This document shows positions 16,198-24,671 of a DNA stretch of 29,832 bases, piece after piece (position 1 is the first letter of the stretch; the number at the start of each line of letters is the position of its first letter). The notes below the pieces were generated by a model. The model did no database searches and had not been told where the DNA came from. It worked only from the letters and a program-made list of their open reading frames with translations. A program made the position numbers and the translations under genes. The stretch is from contig QMPB01000003.1 in assembly GCA_003648395.1 (NCBI GenBank), forward strand, positions 1 through 29,832, in the 5' to 3' direction. The stretch is from Bacteroidota bacterium. Its GTDB lineage: Bacteria > Bacteroidota > Bacteroidia > Bacteroidales > UBA1556.

Positions 16198-17268
16198 TTA
16201 TTTTTTATCCTCATTATTCTTTGACAAACCATCCCAACCTTGTGCTTTAATTGGAACCGAAACATCATTTTTAGTAATCATATTTATACCAGCAGAAGAA
16301 TCTGTCATATATCCAATAATTTCAATTTCCTTAGTATCTTTAATCTTATCGTAATCGTCTTGAGAAATCGTAAAAAGAAGTTCATAATCTTCACCTCCAT
16401 TAAGAGCTAGCATTGTAGGATCCATTTCAAAAGATCTAGCCAACTCCCAAGTTAGCTGGTCTATTGGAATTTTTTCTTCATAAATAGTACACCCAACTTT
16501 TGACTGCTTACAAATATGTTTAATTTCAGAAGCTAGGCCATCACTAATATCCAACATAGAAGTAGGTTTTACTTTTGCATTTGCAAAAATCTCAACCATA
16601 TCTACTCTTGCTTCAGGCTTCAGCTGACGTTCCAACATATAATCATTACCTTCGAGTTGAGGCTGCATATCAGGGTTTGCAACATATTCACTTTTTTCTC
16701 TTTCAAGAATTAGCAAACCAGCATAAGCCGCACCCAAATCACCACTTACACATAATAAATCACCTTCCTTCGCTCCATTACGAAAAACAATATCTTCTTC
16801 TTTAGCTAAACCAAGCACAGTTATAGAAATCATTAAGCCAGACTTAGAAGAAGTAGTATCACCACCAACAATATCAACTTTATATTGGTCGCAAGCTAAT
16901 CTAATTCCTTTATAAAGCTCTTCAACTGCCTCGAGACTAAACCTATTGCTTAAAGCTAAACTAACTGTCACTTGAGTTGGTATGGCATTCATTGCTGCTA
17001 TATCAGAAAAGTTAACTATGGCAGACTTATAACCTAAATGCTTTAATGGTACATAAGTTAAGTCAAAGTGTATTCCCTCAATCAAAAGATCGGTACTTAC
17101 TAATACTTTATTTTCTGATGGGTCAATTACTGCCGCATCGTCACCAACTCCATACAAACTCGATTCTTGATGTTTTTCTAAAGTACTTGTTAGATGATCT
17201 ATCAAGCCAAATTCTCCTAATTCTGAAATCTCTGTTCTTACTTCTTTGGTTGTTCTATCTTCAAACAT
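16198..17268 (-). CDS. thiL: Thiamine-monophosphate kinase
   Basis: ThiL phosphorylates thiamine monophosphate to the cofactor thiamine diphosphate in the cytosol. 356 residues, slightly longer than the usual 325-345. Seen in order: GVGDDAAVI (N-terminal metal/ATP site), STDLLIEGIHFDL, VNFSDIAAMNAIPT, GGDTTSS, LDISDGLASEIKHI and GGEDYELLFT. All fit the PurM-like fold of ThiL. It leads the ccm-gld cluster; this linkage probably reflects the Bacteroidota neighbourhood more than function. A strong stem-loop just upstream (17307-17344) separates it from the restriction-modification genes. Confidence 0.93.
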   Translation of the reverse strand: MFEDRTTKEVRTEISELGEFGLIDHLTSTLEKHQESSLYGVGDDAAVIDPSENKVLVSTDLLIEGIHFDLTYVPLKHLGYKSAIVNFSDIAAMNAIPTQVTVSLALSNRFSLEAVEELYKGIRLACDQYKVDIVGGDTTSSKSGLMISITVLGLAKEEDIVFRNGAKEGDLLCVSGDLGAAYAGLLILEREKSEYVANPDMQPQLEGNDYMLERQLKPEARVDMVEIFANAKVKPTSMLDISDGLASEIKHICKQSKVGCTIYEEKIPIDQLTWELARSFEMDPTMLALNGGEDYELLFTISQDDYDKIKDTKEIEIIGYMTDSSAGINMITKNDVSVPIKAQGWDGLSKNNEDKK

Positions 17269-17306
17269 TATTTATACTAATTTGTAAATATATTCTACCT
17301 TATTGA

Positions 17307-17344
17307 AATAAATAATGGAGTCTTTATGAACTCCAATATTTATT
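17307..17344 (-). terminator. Stem-loop between the methyltransferase gene and thiL
   Basis: AATAAATAATGGAGT and ACTCCAATATTTATT pair at 14 of 15 positions around an 8-base loop (CTTTATGA). It lies about 12 bases past the methyltransferase stop on the minus strand. The AT end of the stem gives T-rich flanks in both directions, so it could terminate the restriction-modification transcript. Confidence 0.6.
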
Positions 17345-17355
17345 ATAACATACTA

Positions 17356-18396
17356 TTAAAAATTAAATGAGGCCTGCTTTAACTTTGGATATTCTGCACT
17401 AACTAAGTGTTTAATCCGTTCCTTGCTCATTCCTTCTTGTATTGAATCAATCTCATTTTTAATTTTAATATGTTCTAACATTTTTTCAGCTACTTTCTCT
17501 ACAACCTTTACTGGAACACTATTGCCAAATTGCATATATGCCTGTGTATCAGAAACTGGAATAACAAAATCATCAGAAAAGCCTTGCAATCTAGCTGCTT
17601 CTCTAGGTGTTATTTTCCTTGGATTTTTTCCTTTTTGCTCTATAAGAATCTCACTCCCATCTTTATAATACCTTGCTGACATAGTATTTGTATAATCTGA
17701 ATCTTCATTGACAATTCCATATCCAAAACCTTTTCCCTTAAGTTTATTCTCTCTCTTCCTCCTTTGATGTCCAGCCCATAACTTATCAGAGATAGTATAT
17801 TTTGAATCAACTTTTAATTCAAGAATATCTTTAACTTTAACTTTTTCAAATGTTGGCTCTGGATATTCAAAACAAATACTATCATCTAAAAAACCAACAA
17901 TATATATTCTTTCTCTATTTTGTGGCAAGCCAAAATCTCTAGCTCTTAATACCTTTGTCTGTACATTTGTATATCCTATTTCTTTCAAATTATTAAGAAT
18001 GGTTTCCAATGTTCTTCCTTTGTCATGACCGCGTAATTGCTTAACATTTTCTAATAGAAAAGCTTGAGGTTTTTTTTCTACTAATATTCTTTCAATATCA
18101 AAGAATAAAGTTCCTCTAGTATCTGCAAAACCTTTCTTAAGACCTGCTTGAGAGAATGGTTGACAAGGAAAGCCAGCTAATAAAATATCATGATTTGGAA
18201 TAATCTCTACAGGAATCTGAGTAATATCACCATATACATCTTCATCTCCAAAATTAGCCTTATAAGTTTCTACAGAGTATTTATTCCACTCACTTGTAAA
18301 GACACACTCCACATTGCTATTGGAGGCTCTCTCAAAACCAAGTCTTATACCACCAATACCAGCAAATAAATCAATTATTTTAATCTTCCTATTCAT
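17356..18396 (-). CDS. DNA (cytosine-5) methyltransferase of a type II restriction-modification system
   Basis: 346 residues with all the C5-methyltransferase motifs in order: I, DLFAGIGG (9-16); IV, GFPCQPFSQAG with catalytic Cys78; VI, ENV (116-118); VIII, QNRER (159-163); a target-recognition region of about 175-265; and IX/X, REAARLQGF and QFGNSVP (289-295). The enzyme methylates carbon 5 of a cytosine in a short target. The stretch GFGYGIVNEDSDYTNTMSAR (residues 223-242) followed by YYKDGSEILI resembles Dcm/EcoRII-like recognition regions, but I cannot assign the target. Its start overlaps the end of the nuclease gene by 8 bases, so both are on one transcript. Confidence 0.94.
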   Translation of the reverse strand: MNRKIKIIDLFAGIGGIRLGFERASNSNVECVFTSEWNKYSVETYKANFGDEDVYGDITQIPVEIIPNHDILLAGFPCQPFSQAGLKKGFADTRGTLFFDIERILVEKKPQAFLLENVKQLRGHDKGRTLETILNNLKEIGYTNVQTKVLRARDFGLPQNRERIYIVGFLDDSICFEYPEPTFEKVKVKDILELKVDSKYTISDKLWAGHQRRKRENKLKGKGFGYGIVNEDSDYTNTMSARYYKDGSEILIEQKGKNPRKITPREAARLQGFSDDFVIPVSDTQAYMQFGNSVPVKVVEKVAEKMLEHIKIKNEIDSIQEGMSKERIKHLVSAEYPKLKQASFNF

Positions 18397-19273
18397 CCCA
18401 AAACTTTAAAATTAAAGGTATTTCCTCAAAGAAATACTCTTCAAAACTTATTATATTCCTCATTTCTTTAAGCGGTTTAGAGTTAGCAACCCAGTCAAAA
18501 GCAACAACAATAATATTATGCTTTGACATTTCTGAAGCTTTATTATAAGAAATATTCTCATCCACGGTTAACAAATGAATCTCTGGGATTTTTGTCCTTT
18601 CAATTTCCTCTGCTACTTCTTGCCATCTCTCACGCAAAGAAGTCTTCATAGTTCCAATTATTGTCTTATTTCTCCTCTTTTCAAAACAACCAACATTTGG
18701 TAAAATAGAATCTACCTTTTTTCCTAATCCCAATTCTGTAAAAATCTTCCTACCAACCTTACTTTGAGAATCATAAGGGTAGCCTAATGCCTCATATACT
18801 GTATATATTATTGCTTCAAAAGTTGAACCAGAACGAGATCTTCTCGAATTTGTATTACTTAATGATATTTTATAAATATAAGGATACACCCTACCTGCAT
18901 ATTCTCCACATATATCACGTACCTCTCTAATTAATTCTTCTCCACTATAATTAATTACTTTATTATCAACTATTGCTTCAATTATTCTTTTGGGAGTTTC
19001 TAGAACTAGATGTAGATTTTTCATCAAAACAACATTGAATTCTACCTCATCTTTTAAATATTCATTCCAAGCTAATTCTCTTATGCCTAATATTATTTTA
19101 CTAATACTTTTATTCTCAATTTCTTCGATAAAATATTTATGCTCATCCAAAACTTGTTTTACAATATCTTTAGAATTCCTTATATATTGTTTTCTATATT
19201 GTTTTATTAATTTTTCAAACTCCTTTTCTTCATCTTTTGGAATCTCAAGAATTAATGGAATACTATTTTTCAT
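18389..19273 (-). CDS. Type II restriction endonuclease, PD-(D/E)XK fold, EcoRII C-terminal-like
   Basis: 294 residues, partner of the methyltransferase it overlaps. The second half looks like the catalytic core shared by EcoRII, PspGI and SsoII-type enzymes: RRSRSGSTFE (144-153, with Glu153), VDSILP (Asp188) and GTMKTSLRERWQ (Lys210, with Arg214 and Arg216). The first half (about 1-130) is helical, charged and not recognised. Nuclease genes are less conserved than methyltransferases, so the call depends on both motifs and context. The related enzymes cut CCNGG or CCWGG, which fits the Dcm-like appearance of the methyltransferase, but target assignment is inference. Confidence 0.8.
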   Translation of the reverse strand: MKNSIPLILEIPKDEEKEFEKLIKQYRKQYIRNSKDIVKQVLDEHKYFIEEIENKSISKIILGIRELAWNEYLKDEVEFNVVLMKNLHLVLETPKRIIEAIVDNKVINYSGEELIREVRDICGEYAGRVYPYIYKISLSNTNSRRSRSGSTFEAIIYTVYEALGYPYDSQSKVGRKIFTELGLGKKVDSILPNVGCFEKRRNKTIIGTMKTSLRERWQEVAEEIERTKIPEIHLLTVDENISYNKASEMSKHNIIVVAFDWVANSKPLKEMRNIISFEEYFFEEIPLILKFWDE

Positions 19274-19305
19274 AATAAATAATTTGAAAAATTAATAATC
19301 ATAAT

Positions 19306-20511
19306 CTACAAACCCAATTTTTTTCTCATTGCTTTTGGAATAGCCTCCTTATTTACAAGAATACTCATTGTTTTGTATTCAACAAAAGCCTTTGAAGCAT
19401 AAAAATATCCATCATATTTTTGGTCTGTACTCCATGAGTTCTTAATTTTATAATATAAAGTACCATTTTGGTCTTTTGCAGTTCCCATAATTAACATTCC
19501 ATGGTCATCAGTTGTTTCGTAATTATCAAATGCTGCTTGACGAACTTCTTGGGTTATTTTTTTCTCAGTATGAGGCTCATCAAAAGAATAAAGCTGCTTT
19601 TTCAACTCTTTCTTACTCAATTTTTCCCATTTTGATTGCTCTAGGTCATTCATGCTTTTAATTTCTTCTTCAGGAACAACAGCAACTCCATTTTTCCAAG
19701 AAAAACCTTTTTCACTAACATCTGCAGCCCAAGCAATAGTGTATCCAGCCTCAATATTAGCATCTATCACTTGCATAAATTCATCTAATGGAAGATTATA
19801 AACTTGACCATAAGCCCAATTATCTTGTACTTCCAAAGCAAATGGTTCATAAAAAGGATGATGAGTATATGATGTAATCATAACATAATTATCAGGGTTA
19901 ATATCCATATAATCAGTCATGAAAGTCTTAGATGTATAATTTTTGCCCTTATAATCAAAATTCTCAGGAATAGGGCCCAAATAAGCATTCAAAACACCAT
20001 CAATAGCTTTTGGCCAAACTTTAGTAAGTTTTTTATTCTTATTCATAATAATAGAATTTACCATTGCATCTAAAAGGGCATCCATTTCACCATGAACATG
20101 CTTAGGCTCATCGTATTGCAAACCTGTATAAACTTCTTCGGGCATCATTCCATACTTACGCATAACATCTGTTACATCATTAAAAGCACCACCACCACCA
20201 TAGTTGATAGTTCCATGCATACGCACATACTTTAGCGATTTATCATAATAAGAATGATGTACTACGAACATTTCTGACAAATCAACATCATCTTTTCCTT
20301 TTCTCAACATTTCAGCCTCCATAAAAGCCAATCCACTAAAGCTCCAGCAAGTTCCACTGCGATATTGATTCTTCACACTTGTTACAGGTATTGTCTTTAC
20401 ATCTGTAAATTTATATCCTTTATCTTCTTTCTGAGCCTCATCTTTCTGAGCAAATAAACTACTCATTCCAAAGATTAATACTACTGACAATAATAATTTC
20501 CTGTTTATCAT
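19306..20511 (-). CDS. Secreted C1-family cysteine peptidase (bleomycin hydrolase/PepC-like)
   Basis: 401 residues with a signal peptide (about 1-21, ending SSLFA-QK), so it acts in the periplasm or outside, unlike cytosolic PepC. The papain-fold catalytic residues are in place: Cys55 in SGTCWSF, His337 in DDHGMLI and Asn358 in KNSWS. The long insertion between Cys and His and the TDDHGMLIMG and KIKNSWS strings are typical of the C1B (aminopeptidase C/bleomycin hydrolase) branch. Bacteroidota often carry secreted versions. The gene follows the ChaN-like gene by 10 bases and is probably co-transcribed. Confidence 0.92.
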   Translation of the reverse strand: MINRKLLLSVVLIFGMSSLFAQKDEAQKEDKGYKFTDVKTIPVTSVKNQYRSGTCWSFSGLAFMEAEMLRKGKDDVDLSEMFVVHHSYYDKSLKYVRMHGTINYGGGGAFNDVTDVMRKYGMMPEEVYTGLQYDEPKHVHGEMDALLDAMVNSIIMNKNKKLTKVWPKAIDGVLNAYLGPIPENFDYKGKNYTSKTFMTDYMDINPDNYVMITSYTHHPFYEPFALEVQDNWAYGQVYNLPLDEFMQVIDANIEAGYTIAWAADVSEKGFSWKNGVAVVPEEEIKSMNDLEQSKWEKLSKKELKKQLYSFDEPHTEKKITQEVRQAAFDNYETTDDHGMLIMGTAKDQNGTLYYKIKNSWSTDQKYDGYFYASKAFVEYKTMSILVNKEAIPKAMRKKLGL

Positions 20512-20521
20512 AATTTATTGT

Positions 20522-21376
20522 TTAATAAGTTTTTGTGACATTTTCATCAATTACTAACATAAAGTCAGCGGTTTTAGCACTTTCTTCATTAATACTATCA
20601 AGCTTAGACTGTTCTAAACTTGTAATTGTTACTATTTTAAGTTTAGGATTTGTTTGCAAAAGATGCCAAACAATTCCTTGGTAATTATCAGAATGATAAG
20701 AGCCATTAAAATGTAAAAAAGTTTTACCTTTTTTCCAATTTTTTAAAATAAAATAAGCCATTGTAGCATCCTTTAAGCCCTGTGCTTTTGCGATGTTTGC
20801 TCCATGGTCTCCCATCATTTTTTGCATACTACTATAGCACTCCAAACTATCATCATAATTAATAGGTAATGGCGCCATATACATTTTAGCTTCATCAGTA
20901 AATTTATCTAATATTTCGAATCCACCTCCATTAACAGCAGCAGCATATCTACGGGGAACATTTGTAGCAATAAATGGAATATTATTCTTTTTTGCTAGTT
21001 TTAAAAGGGGTCTATAATCTGTTGGATCATTAGGCCAAAGTCGAGCTTGGTTTTTAAAATACTTATACTTAACCAATCCTGACAAATATTCATCAACTAA
21101 TAACTGACCATCAGACTCGTACATTTCTGCCCCAAGAACTAATTTATCGCCTTTCTCTTCTACCAAATCTTTAGCAAGTTGGAATTCCATCCAATGTGCT
21201 ATTGCATTATTATGAAGTTCTCCAAACATAATAATATCAGCGTCTTGCACTGATTTCAGTACTTCCTCATAGTTTACAGCAATTGCATCTTTATTAAAGA
21301 ATTGATAAGCTTTTTTATCTGATGTCATAGACATCAAAAGTACAGCAAACACTACATAAAATAATTGTTTTCTCAT
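20522..21376 (-). CDS. ChaN-family (DUF399) putative haem-binding secreted protein
   Basis: 284 residues. There is an N-terminal hydrophobic signal (about 3-17), but no lipobox Cys, so it is likely secreted or anchored by that segment and not a lipoprotein like Campylobacter ChaN. The family signature GELHNNAIAHW is at 52-62, and FLHFNGSYHSD in the C-terminal half also matches. Family members are linked to haem binding and iron acquisition, although the chemistry is not known. It heads a two-gene unit with the secreted C1 peptidase. A haem-scavenging role (peptidase frees haem, ChaN binds it) is only inference. Confidence 0.85.
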   Translation of the reverse strand: MRKQLFYVVFAVLLMSMTSDKKAYQFFNKDAIAVNYEEVLKSVQDADIIMFGELHNNAIAHWMEFQLAKDLVEEKGDKLVLGAEMYESDGQLLVDEYLSGLVKYKYFKNQARLWPNDPTDYRPLLKLAKKNNIPFIATNVPRRYAAAVNGGGFEILDKFTDEAKMYMAPLPINYDDSLECYSSMQKMMGDHGANIAKAQGLKDATMAYFILKNWKKGKTFLHFNGSYHSDNYQGIVWHLLQTNPKLKIVTITSLEQSKLDSINEESAKTADFMLVIDENVTKTY

Positions 21377-21521
21377 ATAAATAAAATTTTACATTATTAT
21401 TAAATAAAACTCTCAAGACAATACTTTAAATTGTTTCTACAAATCAATTCGTCATGTTCGTTTCATATGTTTAATTTTGTTAATTTGGTGATATGGAACA
21501 CCTTATAATAAAAATAATCAT

Positions 21522-21561
21522 CCCCTTCTGTGTTTAATAATTATTTTAATCATGAGTGTTT
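21522..21561. repeat. Dispersed 40-base repeat, copy 2 (matches 6184-6223)
   Basis: CCCCTT, three variable bases and the same 31-base core (21531-21561) as at 6193-6223, with 37 of 40 positions identical. It begins five bases after the cdd stop as read on the minus strand. Its right part forms a small stem-loop (ATGA-GTGTT-TCAT). Confidence 0.85.
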
Positions 21562-21566
21562 CATAT

Positions 21567-22049
21567 TTATTTTTTTAATCTGTGATTAGTAAATCCAAAA
21601 GGCAATAAGTCAGCAACTCTAGAAAGCTCCATAATTCCTTTATTTTCTCCATGCATAATAATTCTCATATTCTGATTATACAAATCTTCATATTCAAGCA
21701 TAGCCTGACGGCATGCTCCACATGGTGAAATTGGGGCTTCAATATTAGGCGAAGAAGCTGCAATAGCGATGGAGTCTATCGCAACACCGGGATAAAGCGA
21801 GCCCGCCGCAAATAATGCTACTCGTTCGGCACACATACCAGACGGATAGGCTGAATTCTCTTGATTACTTCCTCTTATAATTTCACCATTTACCAATCTA
21901 ACCGCAGCTCCTACTGGAAAATGAGAGTATGGTGAATAGCTAGATTTTAGTGCTTCTTTAGCTTCCTTTAATAAATCAGAATCAGCAGTCTTCATTTCTG
22001 AATCATTCTGATAATATTTATACTCAAGCTTTATTTCCTTTTTATCCAT
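21567..22049 (-). CDS. cdd: Cytidine deaminase
   Basis: 160 residues, homotetrameric-type length. It deaminates cytidine and deoxycytidine to uridine and deoxyuridine in pyrimidine salvage. The zinc and catalytic residues are intact: Cys73-Ala74-Glu75 (the Glu shuttles the proton) and Cys110 and Cys113 in SPCGACRQ. SSYSPYSHFPVGAAV at 36-50 is the conserved N-terminal substrate site, and the first 30 residues are an extension typical of Bacteroidota. It appears monocistronic, and its 3' end is followed by the dispersed repeat. Confidence 0.95.
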   Translation of the reverse strand: MDKKEIKLEYKYYQNDSEMKTADSDLLKEAKEALKSSYSPYSHFPVGAAVRLVNGEIIRGSNQENSAYPSGMCAERVALFAAGSLYPGVAIDSIAIAASSPNIEAPISPCGACRQAMLEYEDLYNQNMRIIMHGENKGIMELSRVADLLPFGFTNHRLKK

Positions 22050-22113
22050 ATTGAATATTTAAGTGTCAAAATTAAGCATTTTCTTGACTCAAACTATAAT
22101 AATACATGGATTT

Positions 22114-22743
22114 TTAAGGATTATTAATCATATATCTTATTAAACTATACTCTGTCCTTTTTCCCGTAAATGAAAAATAGTCCTGCCTACGAATAAGTCC
22201 AATATTTGATGAATAATAATAATGGGCATAAGCTGTAGTTTTAGTATAAGCTAAATACCTTGTTACTTCTGCATCAAGAGCAGTAAGATATCCTAATCCA
22301 CAATATATCTTAGTAGGAGGCTTACTCATTTTTCTGTATGTGAAAGAAAGGGTATCTCCTAAAAATGATTTTAATAAATTCGTATATAACGTATCATCTA
22401 TCAACCTTTGATATAGGTATTTTTGTCCATTATCATCAACAATATACCCTGACGAATCTCTTAAAAATTGAATATAACTTATAGAAGCACTACTTTTAAT
22501 AACAAAGTATATATTATTATTGATGGTAGTGTCACTATCTATATACGTACTATCTATTTTTTGAAACGTAGAGTTTCCGTTTGTATCCACCTGCGAAACT
22601 TCATATATCCAATAATTGCCAACACTTAATGGTAGGAAATTACCGTCTTCTTCCTCAAGTTTATTAATTGTAACATCTTCTTGTTTAGAACAAGAACTCA
22701 AAGTGGTAATAATAATAATAATAATAATTAGAAGTTTATTCAT
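22114..22743 (-). CDS. Uncharacterised lipoprotein
   Basis: Start at the ATG 22743, six bases after the TPR gene stop. The signal peptide is unusual: a run of seven or more isoleucines, encoded by an AAT/ATT microsatellite, precedes the lipobox LSSC (residues about 16-19). The mature protein is about 190 residues, rich in Tyr, Asp and Asn, with NYWIYEVSQVDTNGN near residue 45, a string reminiscent of small Bacteroidota lipoproteins that form a beta-rich domain. I do not recognise a named family. It is the last gene of the run that begins with the UT-M23 fusion. Confidence 0.85.
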   Translation of the reverse strand: MNKLLIIIIIIITTLSSCSKQEDVTINKLEEEDGNFLPLSVGNYWIYEVSQVDTNGNSTFQKIDSTYIDSDTTINNNIYFVIKSSASISYIQFLRDSSGYIVDDNGQKYLYQRLIDDTLYTNLLKSFLGDTLSFTYRKMSKPPTKIYCGLGYLTALDAEVTRYLAYTKTTAYAHYYYSSNIGLIRRQDYFSFTGKRTEYSLIRYMINNP

Positions 22744-22749
22744 AATCAA

Positions 22750-23367
22750 TTATTTAATTAATTCGAGACCCTTAGTTGCAGATTCATCACTTGGATTAAT
22801 AAGCAATACTTTATTGAATAATATACCTGCTTCTCTAAATTTTCCAAGATAATAATTATTCCATGCTGTATTAATCACAACATCATAAGTAAAAGGAAAC
22901 TGATTTAATAATAATGTAAAATATGCCTGAGCCATTTTATATTCAGTTCTATTTAGATATATCTGTCCTAACTTTAGGTTTGCTGAATAATTATTAGGGT
23001 CTATTTTCAGAATACTATTATATGCCTTAATCACCTGCTCCCAGTTCCCCATTGCAGATAGTGGATATGTAATTCCTAACAAAGCTTCTATACTCAAAGG
23101 CATAATAGATGACGCCCTATTGTAATAAGTAACACTTTCTGTATACTGACCAGCCATATAGTTCAGCCAACCCAGTCGAGCATTAATTTCGTAAGAATCT
23201 TTACTATATACTTTTTTAAGCTCCAGTGATGCTTTTGAATATTCGCCATTAAGCTCCATCTTATAACTATCGCTAAAGGCAGTTTCTAGTTTGCTTTGAG
23301 CATGACTAAGGTTTCCGATACCAATTAAGAATAAAATACTGAATATTAGTCTATTTAAAATTTCCAT
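22750..23367 (-). CDS. Secreted TPR-repeat protein
   Basis: 205 residues with a signal peptide (about 1-23, LSHA-QS). At least four helix-turn-helix TPR units are visible from residue 35 to the end. Examples are YNSILKIDPNNYSANLKLGQ and the NPSDESATKGLELIK end. It is a scaffold for protein interactions in the periplasm, with no catalytic residues. Its ATG lies inside the last codons of the outer-membrane protein gene (13-base overlap), so it is almost certainly translated with it and may bind it. Confidence 0.88.
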   Translation of the reverse strand: MEILNRLIFSILFLIGIGNLSHAQSKLETAFSDSYKMELNGEYSKASLELKKVYSKDSYEINARLGWLNYMAGQYTESVTYYNRASSIMPLSIEALLGITYPLSAMGNWEQVIKAYNSILKIDPNNYSANLKLGQIYLNRTEYKMAQAYFTLLLNQFPFTYDVVINTAWNNYYLGKFREAGILFNKVLLINPSDESATKGLELIK

Positions 23368-24671
23368 TCTAATCCTCCTATAAAGTTAATTTGTTGATAA
23401 TTAATTATTTTAATTTGTTCTTCTTGATTCAACTGAATTTCTAGTTTATCTGTATATCTCCACCAATATTGTGTATTAGCAAATAAATTAATACTTGGAG
23501 ATAATGTGTAAATAATCTTAGCTGAAGCTATACCTTTGGTATGATTTGCAATTTCAAAAGAATAATTAGAAGTAATCATAGAGAAATTATTTACATCTCC
23601 ATAGTATCCACTCAATTCAACCCAAAGCTTATTAATTGTTTTAAAACCAATTTCTTGATATAGAATTAAACGAGGTATATTAGCAGTTGTATTCATTGCT
23701 GACACTTCAGTAGAGCTATAGAGATTTAGATTTCCAAAAGGGTACCACAGAATAGAAGCCCCTATTTGAATGTTCTTATCGTTGCTAAATGAAGAAAATA
23801 CTGAATTAACACCAATATCAATATTTTTAAAACGATACCTATAAGCTAAGCCTACCACAAAACTAAAAGTTTGTAAATTTCTAAATCCATACTCATTACG
23901 TGAAGAATCTAATGGGGCAAACACATTACTATTTAGAAAAGAAGCCCCAAGAAACATATCTATTCTCTGACTATTACCAATATAGAAACTTGGTTTTACA
24001 TTCACAGTATTTTGTTGTACATCAAAATTACGAATGTAAAAATGTTCTTCATCTTCTATGGCTGCAATCATTCTCAGTTTTGCATTGGAATATCTAAAAT
24101 CAATTCCCATATTCTTATCCAACAAAAAGCTCGTACCAACACCAAACATACTAATATTCTGCTGATAATATATTTCAGAATAAATATTCCCAGGAGTCAT
24201 TCTTAATTGCTTATTATCTAAATTTCTTGATATCTTTCCTTTAAAGTAAAAAACATCTACCTCGCCCTTATATGTAGCTGGAAAAATATCAAATATAGTA
24301 TCCTGCAACTGACTAATTTTTAATACTTTATTATTTTGTTTAGAAAATAGTATTGCTTTATAATAAATCAGTCTGAAAAAGTCGTCTTCAATGGCTTTTG
24401 CATTTTGCTTTAATGATTTTTCAAAGTAGAATGTTGAGGTAAAGTAGTTTTCTTTATAGAAAAATGCAATTGCCATTCGATAATTCAAGTAGTAATAATC
24501 AATATCATTACTCTCTGCAGCAATACCGATATTAATAAGTGAATCCCACTCTGAAGCATAATAATAGATTAAACTTAGCTCATTCACTTTCTTAAAATCT
24601 AAATTAGATTGTGCTTCAAGCTTTGCAACACTGATGAAAGCAAGTATTATTATTATAAATATTTTTTTCAA
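23355..24671 (-). CDS. Predicted outer-membrane beta-barrel protein with N-terminal helical/TPR-like region
   Basis: 438 residues. The start is a TTG at 24671, overlapping the TGA of the UT-M23 gene (TTGA). Reading from it gives a textbook signal peptide (KKIFIIIILAFISVAKLEA), and no ATG fits nearby. After that comes a helical, TPR-like region of about 20-155, then alternating beta strands rich in aromatic residues to the end, with the final residue phenylalanine (GGLEWKF), as usual for outer-membrane barrels. The architecture resembles the YaiO-type barrels with TPR partners. Function is unknown. Placement between a transporter-peptidase and a TPR protein suggests an envelope assembly. Confidence 0.82.
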   Translation of the reverse strand: MKKIFIIIILAFISVAKLEAQSNLDFKKVNELSLIYYYASEWDSLINIGIAAESNDIDYYYLNYRMAIAFFYKENYFTSTFYFEKSLKQNAKAIEDDFFRLIYYKAILFSKQNNKVLKISQLQDTIFDIFPATYKGEVDVFYFKGKISRNLDNKQLRMTPGNIYSEIYYQQNISMFGVGTSFLLDKNMGIDFRYSNAKLRMIAAIEDEEHFYIRNFDVQQNTVNVKPSFYIGNSQRIDMFLGASFLNSNVFAPLDSSRNEYGFRNLQTFSFVVGLAYRYRFKNIDIGVNSVFSSFSNDKNIQIGASILWYPFGNLNLYSSTEVSAMNTTANIPRLILYQEIGFKTINKLWVELSGYYGDVNNFSMITSNYSFEIANHTKGIASAKIIYTLSPSINLFANTQYWWRYTDKLEIQLNQEEQIKIINYQQINFIGGLEWKF

